From: Flagellimonas onchidii | GTDB taxonomy: Bacteria; Bacteroidota; Bacteroidia; Flavobacteriales; Flavobacteriaceae | DNA: 64,000 nucleotides | Reading direction: 5' to 3' | Assembly (NCBI RefSeq): GCF_004804315.1 | Contig: NZ_SRXX01000012.1 | Coordinates: 94,278 to 158,277 of the forward strand | In this document: positions 1 to 9,537 of the stretch, one piece after another | Layout: each line of letters opens with the position of its first letter | Numbering within the stretch: position 1 is the first letter of the stretch | The notes under the pieces: model-generated | Database searches by the model: none | Seen by the model: only the letters and a program-made list of their open reading frames with translations | Told to the model about the DNA's origin: nothing | Position numbers and translations under genes: made by a program

Positions 1-1787
1 TTCGCTAATTTTTTCAACTCCTTGTAAAAAACATAATCTGAAGAACAAGCAATCTTGTTACAGGTCACAACGGAAATACTGTTCTTTAGATAATCAGGGT
101 AACTTTGCGCTACTTCGTCGCTCGCTGTATTGTCCACAAAAACACTGTTTCTGAAGTTTAGGCTTTTGACTTTTTCAAAAAATGCTGTTTTGTTGGCTTT
201 TTCACCATTTACTAAAGCGGTTTCCCAATTTTTAAGATCAATACCGTTTTCATCAAAAACCATGGTTCTTGAGTTACTGATGCCTATAACTCTGACGTTA
301 AGCTGTAATTCTTCCTTTAGATAGGAGTTTTGCTGCTGGATTTGTCCCAAAAATTTGGAACCCACATTTCCAACACCCATTACAAAAAGGTTGAGTTGTT
401 TTATGTTCTCCTCAAAAAACTTTTCATGCAGGGAGTTCAGTGCTTTTTTGACATCTGTTTTGGCGATTACTGCAGAAATATTACGTTCAGAAGCTCCTTG
501 GGCAATGGCCCTTATGTTCACATTGTTCTTTCCGAGGGTACTGAACATTTTACCGCTTAAACCTTGATGACTTTTCATATTGTCACCCACCAAAGCAATT
601 ATGGCGAGGTCTTTTTCGACAACTACGGGCTGAATTTTATGGGTGCTGATTTCATATTCAAAAGCTTGGTTTACGGCAACCATGGCTTTTTCCATATCAC
701 CTTCTGAAATTCCAACACAAATTGAATGCTCCGAGGAAGCTTGCGTAATCAACACCACACTGATATTCTCCAATGAAAGTGTTTCAAAAAAACGTTTTGA
801 AATTCCTGGAATTCCTATCATACCTGGTCCTTCCAAAGAGAGCAAGCTAATACCGCCCACATGGCTAATTCCCCTGACTGTTTTCCCATTTCCATTGCTG
901 CTTTTGGCAATAGTTGTCCCTAGGTCTTCCGGAGCAAATGTATTTTTGATGATTATCGGAATTTCTTTGTCGAGCACCGGTTGTACGGTTGGAGGGTACA
1001 ACACCTTAGCACCAAAATGTGAAAGTTCCATGGCTTCTTCGTAGCTGATACGCTCAACACATCTAGCTTGTTTCACCAATTTCGGGTTCGCAGTGAACAT
1101 ACCGCTCACATCGGTCCATATCTCCAAAACATCCGCATTTTGGGCAGCTGCAATGATGGCCGCTGTATAGTCGGAGCCACCCCTACCCAATGTGGTAAGA
1201 TTTCCATTGGAACTGGAAGCTACAAAACCCGGTAGCACGGTGATTTTATGTTTTCCTTCTTTGAAATAGGTATTACAATTCTTGTTTGTCAATGTAAAGT
1301 CAACGGACGCCTTACCGTAATTTTCATCGGTGATAATAAGTTCCCTGCTGTCTTTAAGTTGAGCATCAAGGCCTTCTGATTTAAAAAACTCGCTTATGAT
1401 GAAAGAGGAAAGCAATTCGCCATAGCTAACAATTTTGTCGGATAGCTTGGAAGTCAACTCCCCAATCAAAAAAGCACCTTCCAACAAAGTTTCCAGTACA
1501 TTGAGCTCACTTTTTACCTTGCTCAGAATACTACTTTGGTTTTGAACGGGAATGAGTTCTTTAATGGCAGAAATGTGTCTTTCTTCAACCTCCAATAGGC
1601 CATTTTTGTACTCGTGGTCCTGATTTGAGGCCAAAGCGGAAGTGGTAAGCAACATGTCCGTGATGCCTCCAAAAGCGGATACCACAACGGCTACCTTATC
1701 TGCTTTTGTGTTTTCGACAATGGATTTTACTCGATTTATATTTTCTGGGTTGGCTACTGAAGTACCTCCAAATTTTAGGACTTTCAT
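1..1787 (-). CDS. thrA: Bifunctional aspartokinase / homoserine dehydrogenase, 3' end outside window
   Basis: Catalyses the first and third steps from aspartate to threonine, methionine and lysine precursors: aspartate phosphorylation and aspartate-semialdehyde reduction. Read from the complement of 1787, the product starts MKVLKFGGTS, the kinase signature at residues 5-10. The kinase core has the TLGRGGSDYTA substrate motif, followed by two ACT-like regulatory segments. The homoserine dehydrogenase Rossmann motif GVGNVG is at about residue 470. About 595 residues are visible of the roughly 810-820 usual for this fusion, so the C-terminus is cut by the window edge and not by mutation. A Thr/Ile-rich leader and hairpin lie directly upstream, which points to attenuation by threonine supply. 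Identity is secure; regulation is inferred. Confidence 0.95.
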   Translation of the reverse strand, partial: MKVLKFGGTSVANPENINRVKSIVENTKADKVAVVVSAFGGITDMLLTTSALASNQDHEYKNGLLEVEERHISAIKELIPVQNQSSILSKVKSELNVLETLLEGAFLIGELTSKLSDKIVSYGELLSSFIISEFFKSEGLDAQLKDSRELIITDENYGKASVDFTLTNKNCNTYFKEGKHKITVLPGFVASSSNGNLTTLGRGGSDYTAAIIAAAQNADVLEIWTDVSGMFTANPKLVKQARCVERISYEEAMELSHFGAKVLYPPTVQPVLDKEIPIIIKNTFAPEDLGTTIAKSSNGNGKTVRGISHVGGISLLSLEGPGMIGIPGISKRFFETLSLENISVVLITQASSEHSICVGISEGDMEKAMVAVNQAFEYEISTHKIQPVVVEKDLAIIALVGDNMKSHQGLSGKMFSTLGKNNVNIRAIAQGASERNISAVIAKTDVKKALNSLHEKFFEENIKQLNLFVMGVGNVGSKFLGQIQQQNSYLKEELQLNVRVIGISNSRTMVFDENGIDLKNWETALVNGEKANKTAFFEKVKSLNFRNSVFVDNTASDEVAQSYPDYLKNSISVVTCNKIACSSDYVFYKELKKLA

Positions 1788-1848
1788 GATTAAATTATGT
1801 TGTGAAATGTTGAAATGGATTTAATAAACGGACGGAAATAAATATATA

Positions 1849-1875
1849 GACTACCCCAAAGGGGTGATGGTAGTC
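1849..1875 (-). terminator. Candidate attenuator hairpin in the thrA leader
   Basis: On the minus strand GACTACC pairs perfectly with GGTAGTC across a 13-nt loop that itself holds CC/GG pairs, and the stem is followed by an AT-rich run (TATATATTTATTT). The hairpin overlaps the 3' end of the Thr-rich leader ORF, as expected for a ribosome-controlled intrinsic terminator. The alternative antiterminator partner was not worked out. Confidence 0.55.
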
Positions 1876-1940
1876 AACGTGAAGATAGATGAAGAAGTTT
1901 CCATCACTAAAGGGTTGATATCCGTTTGTTTAAATTGCAT
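1851..1940 (-). CDS. Thr/Ile-rich leader peptide of thrA (29 aa)
   Basis: A short ORF, ATG at 1940 and TAG at 1853-1851, lies between the promoter and thrA. Its C-terminal part reads FTLTTITPLG: four of seven consecutive residues are Thr, with one Ile, immediately before the stop and inside the terminator-like hairpin. This is the arrangement of the enterobacterial thr leader, where stalling at Thr/Ile codons relieves termination. The leader is not homologous in sequence to E. coli thrL as far as I can tell; the call rests on composition, position and hairpin overlap. Confidence 0.6.
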   Translation of the reverse strand: MQFKQTDINPLVMETSSSIFTLTTITPLG

Positions 1941-1957
1941 AGTACAATAATCAGGGT

Positions 1958-1988
1958 CAAAAGTAGTACATTTAAGGGCTTCTTCAAA
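1958..1988 (-). promoter_or_regulatory. Bacteroidota-type promoter of thrA
   Basis: On the minus strand TTTG (1988-1985), a 19-nt spacer and TACTTTTG (1965-1958) match the Bacteroidota primary-sigma consensus TTTG-N19-TAnnTTTG exactly. Transcription would start near 1951, about 10 nt before the leader-peptide ATG at 1940. Confidence 0.7.
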
Positions 1989-2040
1989 CGAATCTTAAAT
2001 TTTTACGAAATCCGTTACAATTGTTATTTTTTCTTGTTGA

Positions 2041-3585
2041 ATGAAAATATTTACTGCCGAACAAATCTATCAAGCTGATAAATTCACAATAGCCAAACAA
2101 CAGATAACCAGCGACGAACTCATGGAAAGGGCTGCGACAAATCTGTTTGAATGGATGCATTCCCGATTGCAAAGTGCACAAGTGAACATTCATCTATTTT
2201 GCGGAATTGGCAATAATGGGGGTGATGGTATCGCGCTGGCGCGCCATCTTCAGGAACATGGCTATACCATTAAAGTATATGTGGTCAATTATAGCGAAAA
2301 ACGCTCCAAAGATTTTTTATTGAATCTTGAGCGGCTAAAGGATAGAAAGATATGGCCTGAATTTATCAATGAGGAAACATGCTTACCTGAAATCTCGCCC
2401 AATGATATTATCGTTGATGCTATTTTTGGTATTGGTTTAAACCGAAAACCTGATGAGTGGGTAGGTAAGCTAATTTCGCATATTAATGCGTCGTCAGCAT
2501 TTGTGTTATCGGTAGACATTCCTTCAGGTTTGCCCATGAACAGAAGTCCATGGGACCCTAAGCACGTTGTTGAGGCTAGTTATGTATTGAGCTTTCAGGT
2601 ACCGAAGTTGGTATTTTTTCTTCCGGAAACTGGTATTTATGTGAATCAATGGGAGGTTTTGGATATTGGTTTAGATGTTGAGTTTTTAAACACAACTGAG
2701 GCTTCCTATGAACTTATAGGTCGACCTGAAGTACTTCCCATGTATCGGCCTAGATTCAAATTTTCACATAAGGGAACCTATGGACATGCATTGATTGTTG
2801 GTGGGAGTTATGGGAAGATTGGTGCAGTTCAACTAGCAAGTAACGCATGTTTATCGGTAGGTAGTGGGCTGGTTACAGCATTTGTTCCCGAATGTGGATA
2901 TCAATCCCTTCAAACCGCGATTCCTGAGATTATGGTTTTGACTGATGATGACGATGATGAAGTAACTGGAATTAAAACTTCTTTTGAACCTTCCTCTATT
3001 GGGATTGGTATGGGATTGGGAACCAGCGAGAAAACCATTAAGGCTTTTGGAGCGTTCTTGAAAACGGTGGATAAACCGATGGTAATAGATGCCGATGGAT
3101 TGAATATCCTGGCAAAACAACCGGAACTCCTTAAGGAGGTACCAAAACTATCCATACTTACTCCCCATCCAAAAGAATTGGAACGATTGATTGGAAAGTG
3201 GAGCGATGATTTTGATAAATTGGAAAAAGCTAAAATCTTCTCAAGCCAAAATCATGTTATTCTCCTTATTAAAGGAGCACATACTCTAATTATAAGTGGT
3301 GATAGAGTTTACGTGAACACTTCGGGAAACCCTGGCATGGCGACTGCGGGAAGTGGAGATGTATTAACTGGAATGATTACCGGACTACTTGCCCAAGGTT
3401 ATGAACCTCTACAGGCAGCTATCTTTGGCGTTTATCTTCATGGATTGGCAGGTGATATTGGTGCCTCAAAAGTTGGATATGAAGCTTTAAAGGCCTCGAA
3501 TATTATTAATGAAATAGGATCGGCTTATTTGGAGTTACTTCGGCCATCAGAAAATGAAAATGGAGGGAAGCAGGAAGAAGCTTAA
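2041..3585 (+). CDS. nnr: Bifunctional NAD(P)H-hydrate epimerase / ADP-dependent NAD(P)HX dehydratase
   Basis: Repairs hydrated NADH/NADPH: the N-terminal YjeF-type domain epimerises R- and S-NADHX, and the C-terminal carbohydrate-kinase-fold domain dehydrates the S form using ADP. The epimerase loop CGIGNNGGDG is at residues 54-63; VVDAIFGIG and DIPSG follow. The dehydratase part begins near residue 230 and carries GGSYGKIGA, DADGLN and the nucleotide-site motif GNPGMATAGSGDVLTG (about 426-441). The length of 514 aa is normal for the fused form. It is divergent from thrA and its last 4 nt overlap the convergent gene at 3582. Confidence 0.95.
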   Translation: MKIFTAEQIYQADKFTIAKQQITSDELMERAATNLFEWMHSRLQSAQVNIHLFCGIGNNGGDGIALARHLQEHGYTIKVYVVNYSEKRSKDFLLNLERLKDRKIWPEFINEETCLPEISPNDIIVDAIFGIGLNRKPDEWVGKLISHINASSAFVLSVDIPSGLPMNRSPWDPKHVVEASYVLSFQVPKLVFFLPETGIYVNQWEVLDIGLDVEFLNTTEASYELIGRPEVLPMYRPRFKFSHKGTYGHALIVGGSYGKIGAVQLASNACLSVGSGLVTAFVPECGYQSLQTAIPEIMVLTDDDDDEVTGIKTSFEPSSIGIGMGLGTSEKTIKAFGAFLKTVDKPMVIDADGLNILAKQPELLKEVPKLSILTPHPKELERLIGKWSDDFDKLEKAKIFSSQNHVILLIKGAHTLIISGDRVYVNTSGNPGMATAGSGDVLTGMITGLLAQGYEPLQAAIFGVYLHGLAGDIGASKVGYEALKASNIINEIGSAYLELLRPSENENGGKQEEA

Positions 3586-4001
3586 ATCTTATTCTTCTTT
3601 TTGCTGTTTTTCAACCTTTTTTTGACCCATGCTAAAGCATTATCGAATTCAATAAAGAATTCCATGTTCTTTTTGTAAAAAAGCTTCTCTATCTTAAAGT
3701 TGTGCATATCTATTTCCTTTTTGGAAACGATGGCAAAGGCTTTAAGGTTTTGCATGCCTCGTAAATAGTTATAAACAGTGGGATCAACAGCATATGAATT
3801 TTTGCGCAGGCTTATATAGCCAAAATCCTTATCCCTAAAATGAATTTCTGAAATTCCGATAATTTGATAAGTGCGTTCCAATGTTACTGTGGCGCCTTCA
3901 TCGAAGGTGGCAACCATATAGTTGTCAAAAACCTGAACGCTTCCTATATCCAACTGATATTCTCGTACAACACGAGCGTTTCTAGTAGAAGCAATTTTCA
4001 T
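3582..4001 (-). CDS. Small conserved protein, STAS/SpoIIAA-like fold suspected
   Basis: A 139-residue soluble protein with no signal peptide or membrane segment. It has alternating beta-strand and helix patterns (VQVFDNYMVATFDEGATVTL, then HFRDKDFGYISLRKNSYAVDP) and a basic C-terminus ending KNSKKKNKI. The pattern resembles small flavobacterial proteins that I recall as STAS/SpoIIAA-like, but I see no conserved phosphorylatable Ser motif, so the fold is an inference and the function unknown. It lies between nnr (convergent, 4-nt overlap) and clpC (same strand, separated by a terminator). Confidence 0.7.
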   Translation of the reverse strand: MKIASTRNARVVREYQLDIGSVQVFDNYMVATFDEGATVTLERTYQIIGISEIHFRDKDFGYISLRKNSYAVDPTVYNYLRGMQNLKAFAIVSKKEIDMHNFKIEKLFYKKNMEFFIEFDNALAWVKKRLKNSKKKNKI

Positions 4002-4110
4002 TCCCCAAAATAATTATAGTGTCTCAAGACGAAAGTAGATTGAAAGGCCAAAGGGCAGAAAAATAATAGATAAAAAGCGTAAATATCGTGTGTACGGTAA
4101 CAGCGGGTAT

Positions 4111-4138
4111 AAAAAAGGCCGGCATCTCGCTGGCCTTA
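4111..4138 (-). terminator. Intrinsic terminator of clpC
   Basis: On the minus strand AAGGCC...GGCCTT pairs around an 11-nt loop and is followed by TTTT. It lies 20 nt after the clpC stop codon. Confidence 0.75.
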
Positions 4139-4157
4139 TATGTTTAGTGAAGAACCA

Positions 4158-6716
4158 TTAACCATCTGCTTTAGGTGACTTTTCAGGTTTTTCAATTTTA
4201 ATCTTTAGCTCTTCTTTTTTCGCATCTAAGTCAATGAAAATGCTATCGCCTTCATTCAATTTAGAATTTACGATTTCTTCAGCCAAGGCATCCTCGATAT
4301 ATTTCTGAATTGCTCTTTTTAACGGTCTTGCACCGTATTGCTTATCAAAACCTTTATCGGCGATGTAATCTTTGGCCTTGTTAGAGAGTTTAAGGTCATA
4401 TCCGATTTCCTTAATACGCTTATAAAGCTTGTTCAATTCAATATCGATAATCTTATGAATATCCTCTCGCTCCAATGGATTGAACACGATTACATCATCA
4501 ATCCTGTTCAAGAATTCTGGTGCGAACGCTTTTTTCAATGCATTTTCGATGACGCTTTTTTGATGACTGTCCGCTTGTGCTTTTTTGGCTGCTGTGCCAA
4601 AACCAACACCTTGTCCAAAATCCTTCAGCTGTCTTGCCCCTATATTGGAGGTCATAATGATGATGGTATTTCTGAAGTCTATTTTTCTGCCTAAACTATC
4701 GGTCAAAAAGCCATCGTCCAAAACCTGGAGCAACATATTGAATACATCTGGATGCGCTTTTTCAACTTCATCCAATAGAATTACCGAATAAGGTTTACGG
4801 CGCACTTTTTCTGTAAGCTGCCCACCTTCTTCATAACCGACATATCCAGGAGGTGCTCCTACCAATCTTGAAATTGCAAACTTTTCCATGTATTCGCTCA
4901 TATCGATACGAATCAAGGCATCTTCGGAATCGAAAAGTTCTTTGGCGAGAATCTTGGCCAACTGGGTTTTTCCAACCCCTGTTTGACCCAAGAATATGAA
5001 CGAACCAATAGGTTTGTTGGGATCCTTAAGTCCAGCACGGTTTCGTTGAATGGCTTTGGCCACTTTGGCCACAGCCTCGTCCTGTCCAATTACAAATCCT
5101 TTTATTAAATCTGGAAGTTCGGCCAGCTTGTTACTTTCGGTTTGCGCGATTCTATTTACTGGGATACCGCTCATCATGGAAACCACATCTGCTACATTAT
5201 CCTCTGAGACAGTTTCTCGATGTAGTTTGCTTTCCTCTTCCCAACGTTCTTGCGCTGAGGCAAGCTCTTTCTCTAAACGTTTTTCATCATCACGAAGCTT
5301 AGCGGCTTCTTCATATTTTTGTTTTTTGACTACACTGTTCTTGAGCTCCCTAACTTCTTCCAGCTGTGTTTCAAGCTCAAGAATCTGTTTGGGTACATCC
5401 ATGTTCACGATATGTACACGGGAACCTGCTTCATCAAGTGCATCAATTGCCTTATCAGGCAAAAACCTATCCGTCATATAGCGGTTGGTCAATTTTACAC
5501 ATGCTAATATGGCATCGTCAGTATAATTCACATTATGATGATCCTCATATTTGCCCTTGATATTCATAAGGATTTCAATGGTTTCCTCGACCGTGGTCGG
5601 TTCTACCATAACCTTTTGGAAACGACGTTCTAAAGCTCCATCTTTCTCAATATATTGACGGTATTCGTCTAGTGTAGTAGCTCCGATACATTGAATTTCC
5701 CCCCTGGCTAATGCAGGTTTGAACATATTGGAGGCATCCAAACTTCCTGTGGCACCACCGGCACCTACAATGGTGTGAATTTCATCAATAAAGAGAATAA
5801 TGTCATCATTCTTCTCCAGTTCGTTCATTACCGCTTTCATTCGCTCTTCGAATTGACCACGGTATTTGGTTCCTGCAACCAAAGAAGCTAGGTCCAAAGT
5901 GACTACTCGTTTGTTATATAGAATCCTTGAGACCTTTTTGTTGATAATCCTAAGTGCCAAACCTTCGGCAATGGCACTTTTACCGACTCCAGGTTCTCCT
6001 ATTAATAATGGATTGTTCTTTTTTCTTCGGCTAAGGATTTGAGAAACCCTTTCAATTTCTTTCTCACGACCTACAACCGGGTCTAATTTATTCTCTTCGG
6101 CAAGTCTGGTCAAATCACGTCCAAAATTGTCCAAGACAGGAGTTTTGGATTTTTTATTCCCTTTTTGAGAGGAACTTGAACCAAATGAACTTTCCTTAGA
6201 ATCACCGGTATCATCTGGATCGCTTGGAAAGGATGATTCTGCCTGTGGAGAATCCAAATAATCATCATCACTGGTAATCATGGATTTGAACTGGTCTTTT
6301 ACATTATCATAATCCACCTTTAACTTGTGCAATAGCTTGGTGGTGGGGTCATTTTCATTTCTTAAGATGCAAAGCAGCAAATGTGCGGTATTAATGGAAG
6401 AGCTCTGAAAGAGTTTTGCTTCCAAAAAGGTGGTTTTAAGCGCGCGCTCCGCCTGCCTTGTCAGATGTAGATTCTTTTTATCCTTTTGGATGGTTCCCGT
6501 ATTTGGATTTGCTGGGCTTAAGATTTCGACTTTTCTTCTCAAATGATCCAAGTCTACGTCCAAGGCATCCAGGATATTGATGGCTTTACCGTTGCCATCG
6601 CGTAAAAGACCTAGCATTAAATGCTCTGTTCCTATAAAGTCGTGCCCTAGTCTGAGGGCTTCCTCCTTGCTATAGGCTATTACGTCTTTTACTCTTGGGG
6701 AAAAATTATCGTCCAT
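4158..6716 (-). CDS. clpC: ATP-dependent Clp protease ATP-binding subunit ClpC
   Basis: Hsp100/AAA+ unfoldase that feeds proteins to ClpP. Domain order: Clp N-domain with two repeats (about 1-145, DNFSPRVKDVIAYSKEEA), first AAA+ domain with Walker A GEPGVGKS (about 239) and DEIHT, a middle region with a UVR-type coiled coil (KYEEAAKLRDDEKRLEKEL), second AAA+ domain with GQTGVGKT (about 576) and LLDEVEKAH, and a C-terminal D2-small domain. The 852 aa length is typical of flavobacterial ClpC. A Ser/Gly/Lys-rich linker (about 155-195) separates the N-domain from AAA1. It is monocistronic, with its own terminator, and divergent from gyrA. Confidence 0.96.
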   Translation of the reverse strand: MDDNFSPRVKDVIAYSKEEALRLGHDFIGTEHLMLGLLRDGNGKAINILDALDVDLDHLRRKVEILSPANPNTGTIQKDKKNLHLTRQAERALKTTFLEAKLFQSSSINTAHLLLCILRNENDPTTKLLHKLKVDYDNVKDQFKSMITSDDDYLDSPQAESSFPSDPDDTGDSKESSFGSSSSQKGNKKSKTPVLDNFGRDLTRLAEENKLDPVVGREKEIERVSQILSRRKKNNPLLIGEPGVGKSAIAEGLALRIINKKVSRILYNKRVVTLDLASLVAGTKYRGQFEERMKAVMNELEKNDDIILFIDEIHTIVGAGGATGSLDASNMFKPALARGEIQCIGATTLDEYRQYIEKDGALERRFQKVMVEPTTVEETIEILMNIKGKYEDHHNVNYTDDAILACVKLTNRYMTDRFLPDKAIDALDEAGSRVHIVNMDVPKQILELETQLEEVRELKNSVVKKQKYEEAAKLRDDEKRLEKELASAQERWEEESKLHRETVSEDNVADVVSMMSGIPVNRIAQTESNKLAELPDLIKGFVIGQDEAVAKVAKAIQRNRAGLKDPNKPIGSFIFLGQTGVGKTQLAKILAKELFDSEDALIRIDMSEYMEKFAISRLVGAPPGYVGYEEGGQLTEKVRRKPYSVILLDEVEKAHPDVFNMLLQVLDDGFLTDSLGRKIDFRNTIIIMTSNIGARQLKDFGQGVGFGTAAKKAQADSHQKSVIENALKKAFAPEFLNRIDDVIVFNPLEREDIHKIIDIELNKLYKRIKEIGYDLKLSNKAKDYIADKGFDKQYGARPLKRAIQKYIEDALAEEIVNSKLNEGDSIFIDLDAKKEELKIKIEKPEKSPKADG

Positions 6717-6975
6717 ATACTACCTTTTCAGCAATTAAAATTAATAAAAGTATTATTACCGTAGTCAAATACCGTACCCTTAATCGATAAACTTGTAGTA
6801 AAAGTCGAAATAAAACCCATTTTCGGTAGAGTTTAACAAAGTTTTATCAGCTATTTACAGTTAAAATACGATGTTGATAATTTTTTTAATAAAGTGCGGG
6901 GCAATTGTTTTCAAAGGTGCGATTTTGCGTATATTGCCGTGATATTTTAACCGCAAAAAACAAGAGGATTTTAGC

Positions 6976-9510
6976 ATGGCTGAAGGAGAAAAGTTAATTC
7001 CTATCAACATTGAAGATGAGATGAAATCTGCCTACATTGATTATTCAATGTCGGTCATTGTGTCACGTGCCCTGCCAGATGTCAGGGACGGACTAAAACC
7101 GGTTCACCGAAGAGTACTTTTTGGTATGCATGAGCTTGGTGTCAGGTCTACAAGTGCCCATAAGAAATCGGCTCGTATTGTTGGGGAGGTGCTGGGTAAG
7201 TACCACCCACACGGCGATACATCGGTATATGATGCTATGGTGCGTATGGCCCAAGAATGGAGCTTACGGTATATGCTGGTAGATGGGCAAGGAAACTTTG
7301 GTTCTGTGGATGGTGATAGCCCAGCGGCAATGCGTTACACTGAGGCAAGAATGCGCAAGATTGCCGACGACATGTTGGCTGATATCGATAAGGACACAGT
7401 TGACCATCAATTAAATTTTGACGATTCGTTAAAAGAGCCTACGGTTCTCCCAACCCGAATACCTGCTTTGTTGGTGAACGGAGCTTCTGGTATTGCAGTT
7501 GGTATGGCTACCAATATGCCACCACATAATCTTTCTGAAGTAGTAGATGGTACCGTTGCATATATTGATAACAATGATATTGAGATTGATGAGCTGATAA
7601 CGCATATTAAAGCTCCAGATTTCCCAACAGGCGGAATCATTTATGGCTATGATGGTGTCAAGGAAGCTTTTCATACGGGTCGTGGCCGTGTTGTAATGCG
7701 TGGTAAGGCCACCTTTGAAGAGGTTCAAGGACGAGAATGCATCATTGTGACGGAGATTCCTTATCAGGTGAACAAGGCCGATATGATCAAAAAGACGGCC
7801 GATCTGATCAATGATAAAAAGATAGAAGGGATTTCTTCCATTAGGGATGAGTCTGACAGAAAAGGAATGCGTATTGTGTACATTCTTAAGCGTGATGCCA
7901 TTCCCAACATTGTGTTGAATATGCTTTATAAGTATACAGCACTTCAATCTTCTTTCAGTGTAAATAACATTGCGTTGGTCAATGGAAGGCCGCAGTTGCT
8001 TAACCTAAAGGAAATCATTCATCATTTTGTAGAGCATAGACATGAAGTAGTGGTGCGCAGAACAAAGTTTGAGCTTAAAAAAGCTGAAGATCGCGCGCAC
8101 ATTTTGGAAGGTCTTATTATAGCATCAGATAATATTGACGAGGTTATAGCAATTATTCGAGGATCATCCAACGTGGAAGAGGCTAGAAACAACCTGATGG
8201 AACGTTTCAAGTTGACCGAAATTCAGGCCAAGGCCATCGTAGAAATGCGCTTACGCCAGCTTACTGGACTGGAGCAGGACAAACTACGTGAAGAATATGA
8301 TGAACTTTTGAAGACCATTGAGGATTTGAAGGACATTCTTGCCAAGAAGGAACGTAGAATGGAAATCATCAAAGATGAGCTTCTTGAAGTTAAGGATAAG
8401 TATGGTGATGAAAGAAGGTCTGAAATCAACTTTGCCGGTGGCGATTTGAGCATTGAGGATATGATTCCGGATGAGCAGGTGGTTATTACAATTTCACATG
8501 CGGGTTACATTAAACGTACACCTTTGACCGAATACAAGACCCAAAACAGGGGAGGAGTAGGTCAAAAGGCTTCCTCGACCCGAAATGAGGACTTCTTAGA
8601 ACATCTTTTTGTGGGAACCAACCACCAATACATGTTGTTCTTTACACAAAAAGGTAAATGTTTTTGGATGCGTGTTTACGAAATTCCAGAAGGAAGCCGT
8701 ACTTCCAAAGGAAGGGCCATCCAAAACCTTATCAATATTGAACAAGAGGACAAGGTGAAGGCATTCATATGTACCCAGGACTTGAAAGATGAGGACTATG
8801 TGAATTCACATTACGTGATTATGGCCACAAAAAAGGGTACAGTGAAGAAGACATCCTTGGAACAGTACTCAAGACCGCGTCAAAACGGAATCAATGCGAT
8901 TACCATTAGGGATGAAGATGAACTGCTCGAGGCCAAACTCACTACTGGGACAAGTCAAATTTTCCTAGGGTTGAAATCTGGTAAGGCCATCCGATTTGAA
9001 GAAGGAAAGACCAGACCTATGGGTAGAAATGCTTCTGGTGTTAGAGGAATTACCTTAGCTGATGATAAAGACGAGGTTATCGGAATGGTTTCAGTCCATA
9101 ACTTTGAAGATGATATCTTGGTGGTTTCTGAAAACGGTTATGGTAAGCGCTCAACCATTGATGACTATCGTGTGACCAATCGAGGAGGTAAGGGAGTTAA
9201 AACCATTTCCATTACAGATAAGACAGGAGGTCTTGTGGCTATCAAAAATGTTTCTGACACCGATGATCTTATGATTATTAATAAATCAGGTATCGCCATC
9301 AGAATGGGTGTCGAGGATTTACGTGTAATGGGACGTGCAACACAAGGTGTAAGACTTATCAATCTTAAGGATAAGGACTCTATTGCGGCCGTTGCCAAGG
9401 TGATGAAGGATGAGGATGCTGTTGAAGAGGCCGATATACTTGATATTGAGGTAAATGGGGAAGATGGCACGGCAATTGATAACAATACGGACGATAGTAA
9501 TAAGGAATAA
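6976..9510 (+). CDS. gyrA: DNA gyrase subunit A
   Basis: The breakage-reunion subunit of gyrase. The catalytic Tyr is Y121 in [10 protein letters not shown]. The quinolone-determining stretch [15 protein letters not shown] places T82 and D86 at the positions of E. coli S83 and D87, so no obvious resistance substitution is seen beyond the Ser/Thr exchange. The C-terminal beta-pinwheel begins near residue 500, with a GyrA-box-like QNRGGVG at about 522-528 that differs from the canonical QRRGGKG. The C-terminal tail is acidic ([15 protein letters not shown]). The 844 aa length is normal. It is followed 27 nt later by a TPR-protein gene, probably co-transcribed. Confidence 0.96.
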   Translation: MAEGEKLIPINIEDEMKSAYIDYSMSVIVSRALPDVRDGLKPVHRRVLFGMHELGVRSTSAHKKSARIVGEVLGKYHPHGDTSVYDAMVRMAQEWSLRYMLVDGQGNFGSVDGDSPAAMRYTEARMRKIADDMLADIDKDTVDHQLNFDDSLKEPTVLPTRIPALLVNGASGIAVGMATNMPPHNLSEVVDGTVAYIDNNDIEIDELITHIKAPDFPTGGIIYGYDGVKEAFHTGRGRVVMRGKATFEEVQGRECIIVTEIPYQVNKADMIKKTADLINDKKIEGISSIRDESDRKGMRIVYILKRDAIPNIVLNMLYKYTALQSSFSVNNIALVNGRPQLLNLKEIIHHFVEHRHEVVVRRTKFELKKAEDRAHILEGLIIASDNIDEVIAIIRGSSNVEEARNNLMERFKLTEIQAKAIVEMRLRQLTGLEQDKLREEYDELLKTIEDLKDILAKKERRMEIIKDELLEVKDKYGDERRSEINFAGGDLSIEDMIPDEQVVITISHAGYIKRTPLTEYKTQNRGGVGQKASSTRNEDFLEHLFVGTNHQYMLFFTQKGKCFWMRVYEIPEGSRTSKGRAIQNLINIEQEDKVKAFICTQDLKDEDYVNSHYVIMATKKGTVKKTSLEQYSRPRQNGINAITIRDEDELLEAKLTTGTSQIFLGLKSGKAIRFEEGKTRPMGRNASGVRGITLADDKDEVIGMVSVHNFEDDILVVSENGYGKRSTIDDYRVTNRGGKGVKTISITDKTGGLVAIKNVSDTDDLMIINKSGIAIRMGVEDLRVMGRATQGVRLINLKDKDSIAAVAKVMKDEDAVEEADILDIEVNGEDGTAIDNNTDDSNKE

Positions 9511-9537
9511 TCATAAACACTAATAATTACATTTAAA

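Noticed and set aside
1849..1940. Riboswitch in the thrA leader
   Set aside because: No conserved lysine- or SAM-riboswitch motifs seen; the Thr-rich leader ORF explains the hairpin better.
7429..7947. 172-codon open frame antisense to gyrA
   Set aside because: Fully inside the conserved gyrA gene; codon-structure shadow.
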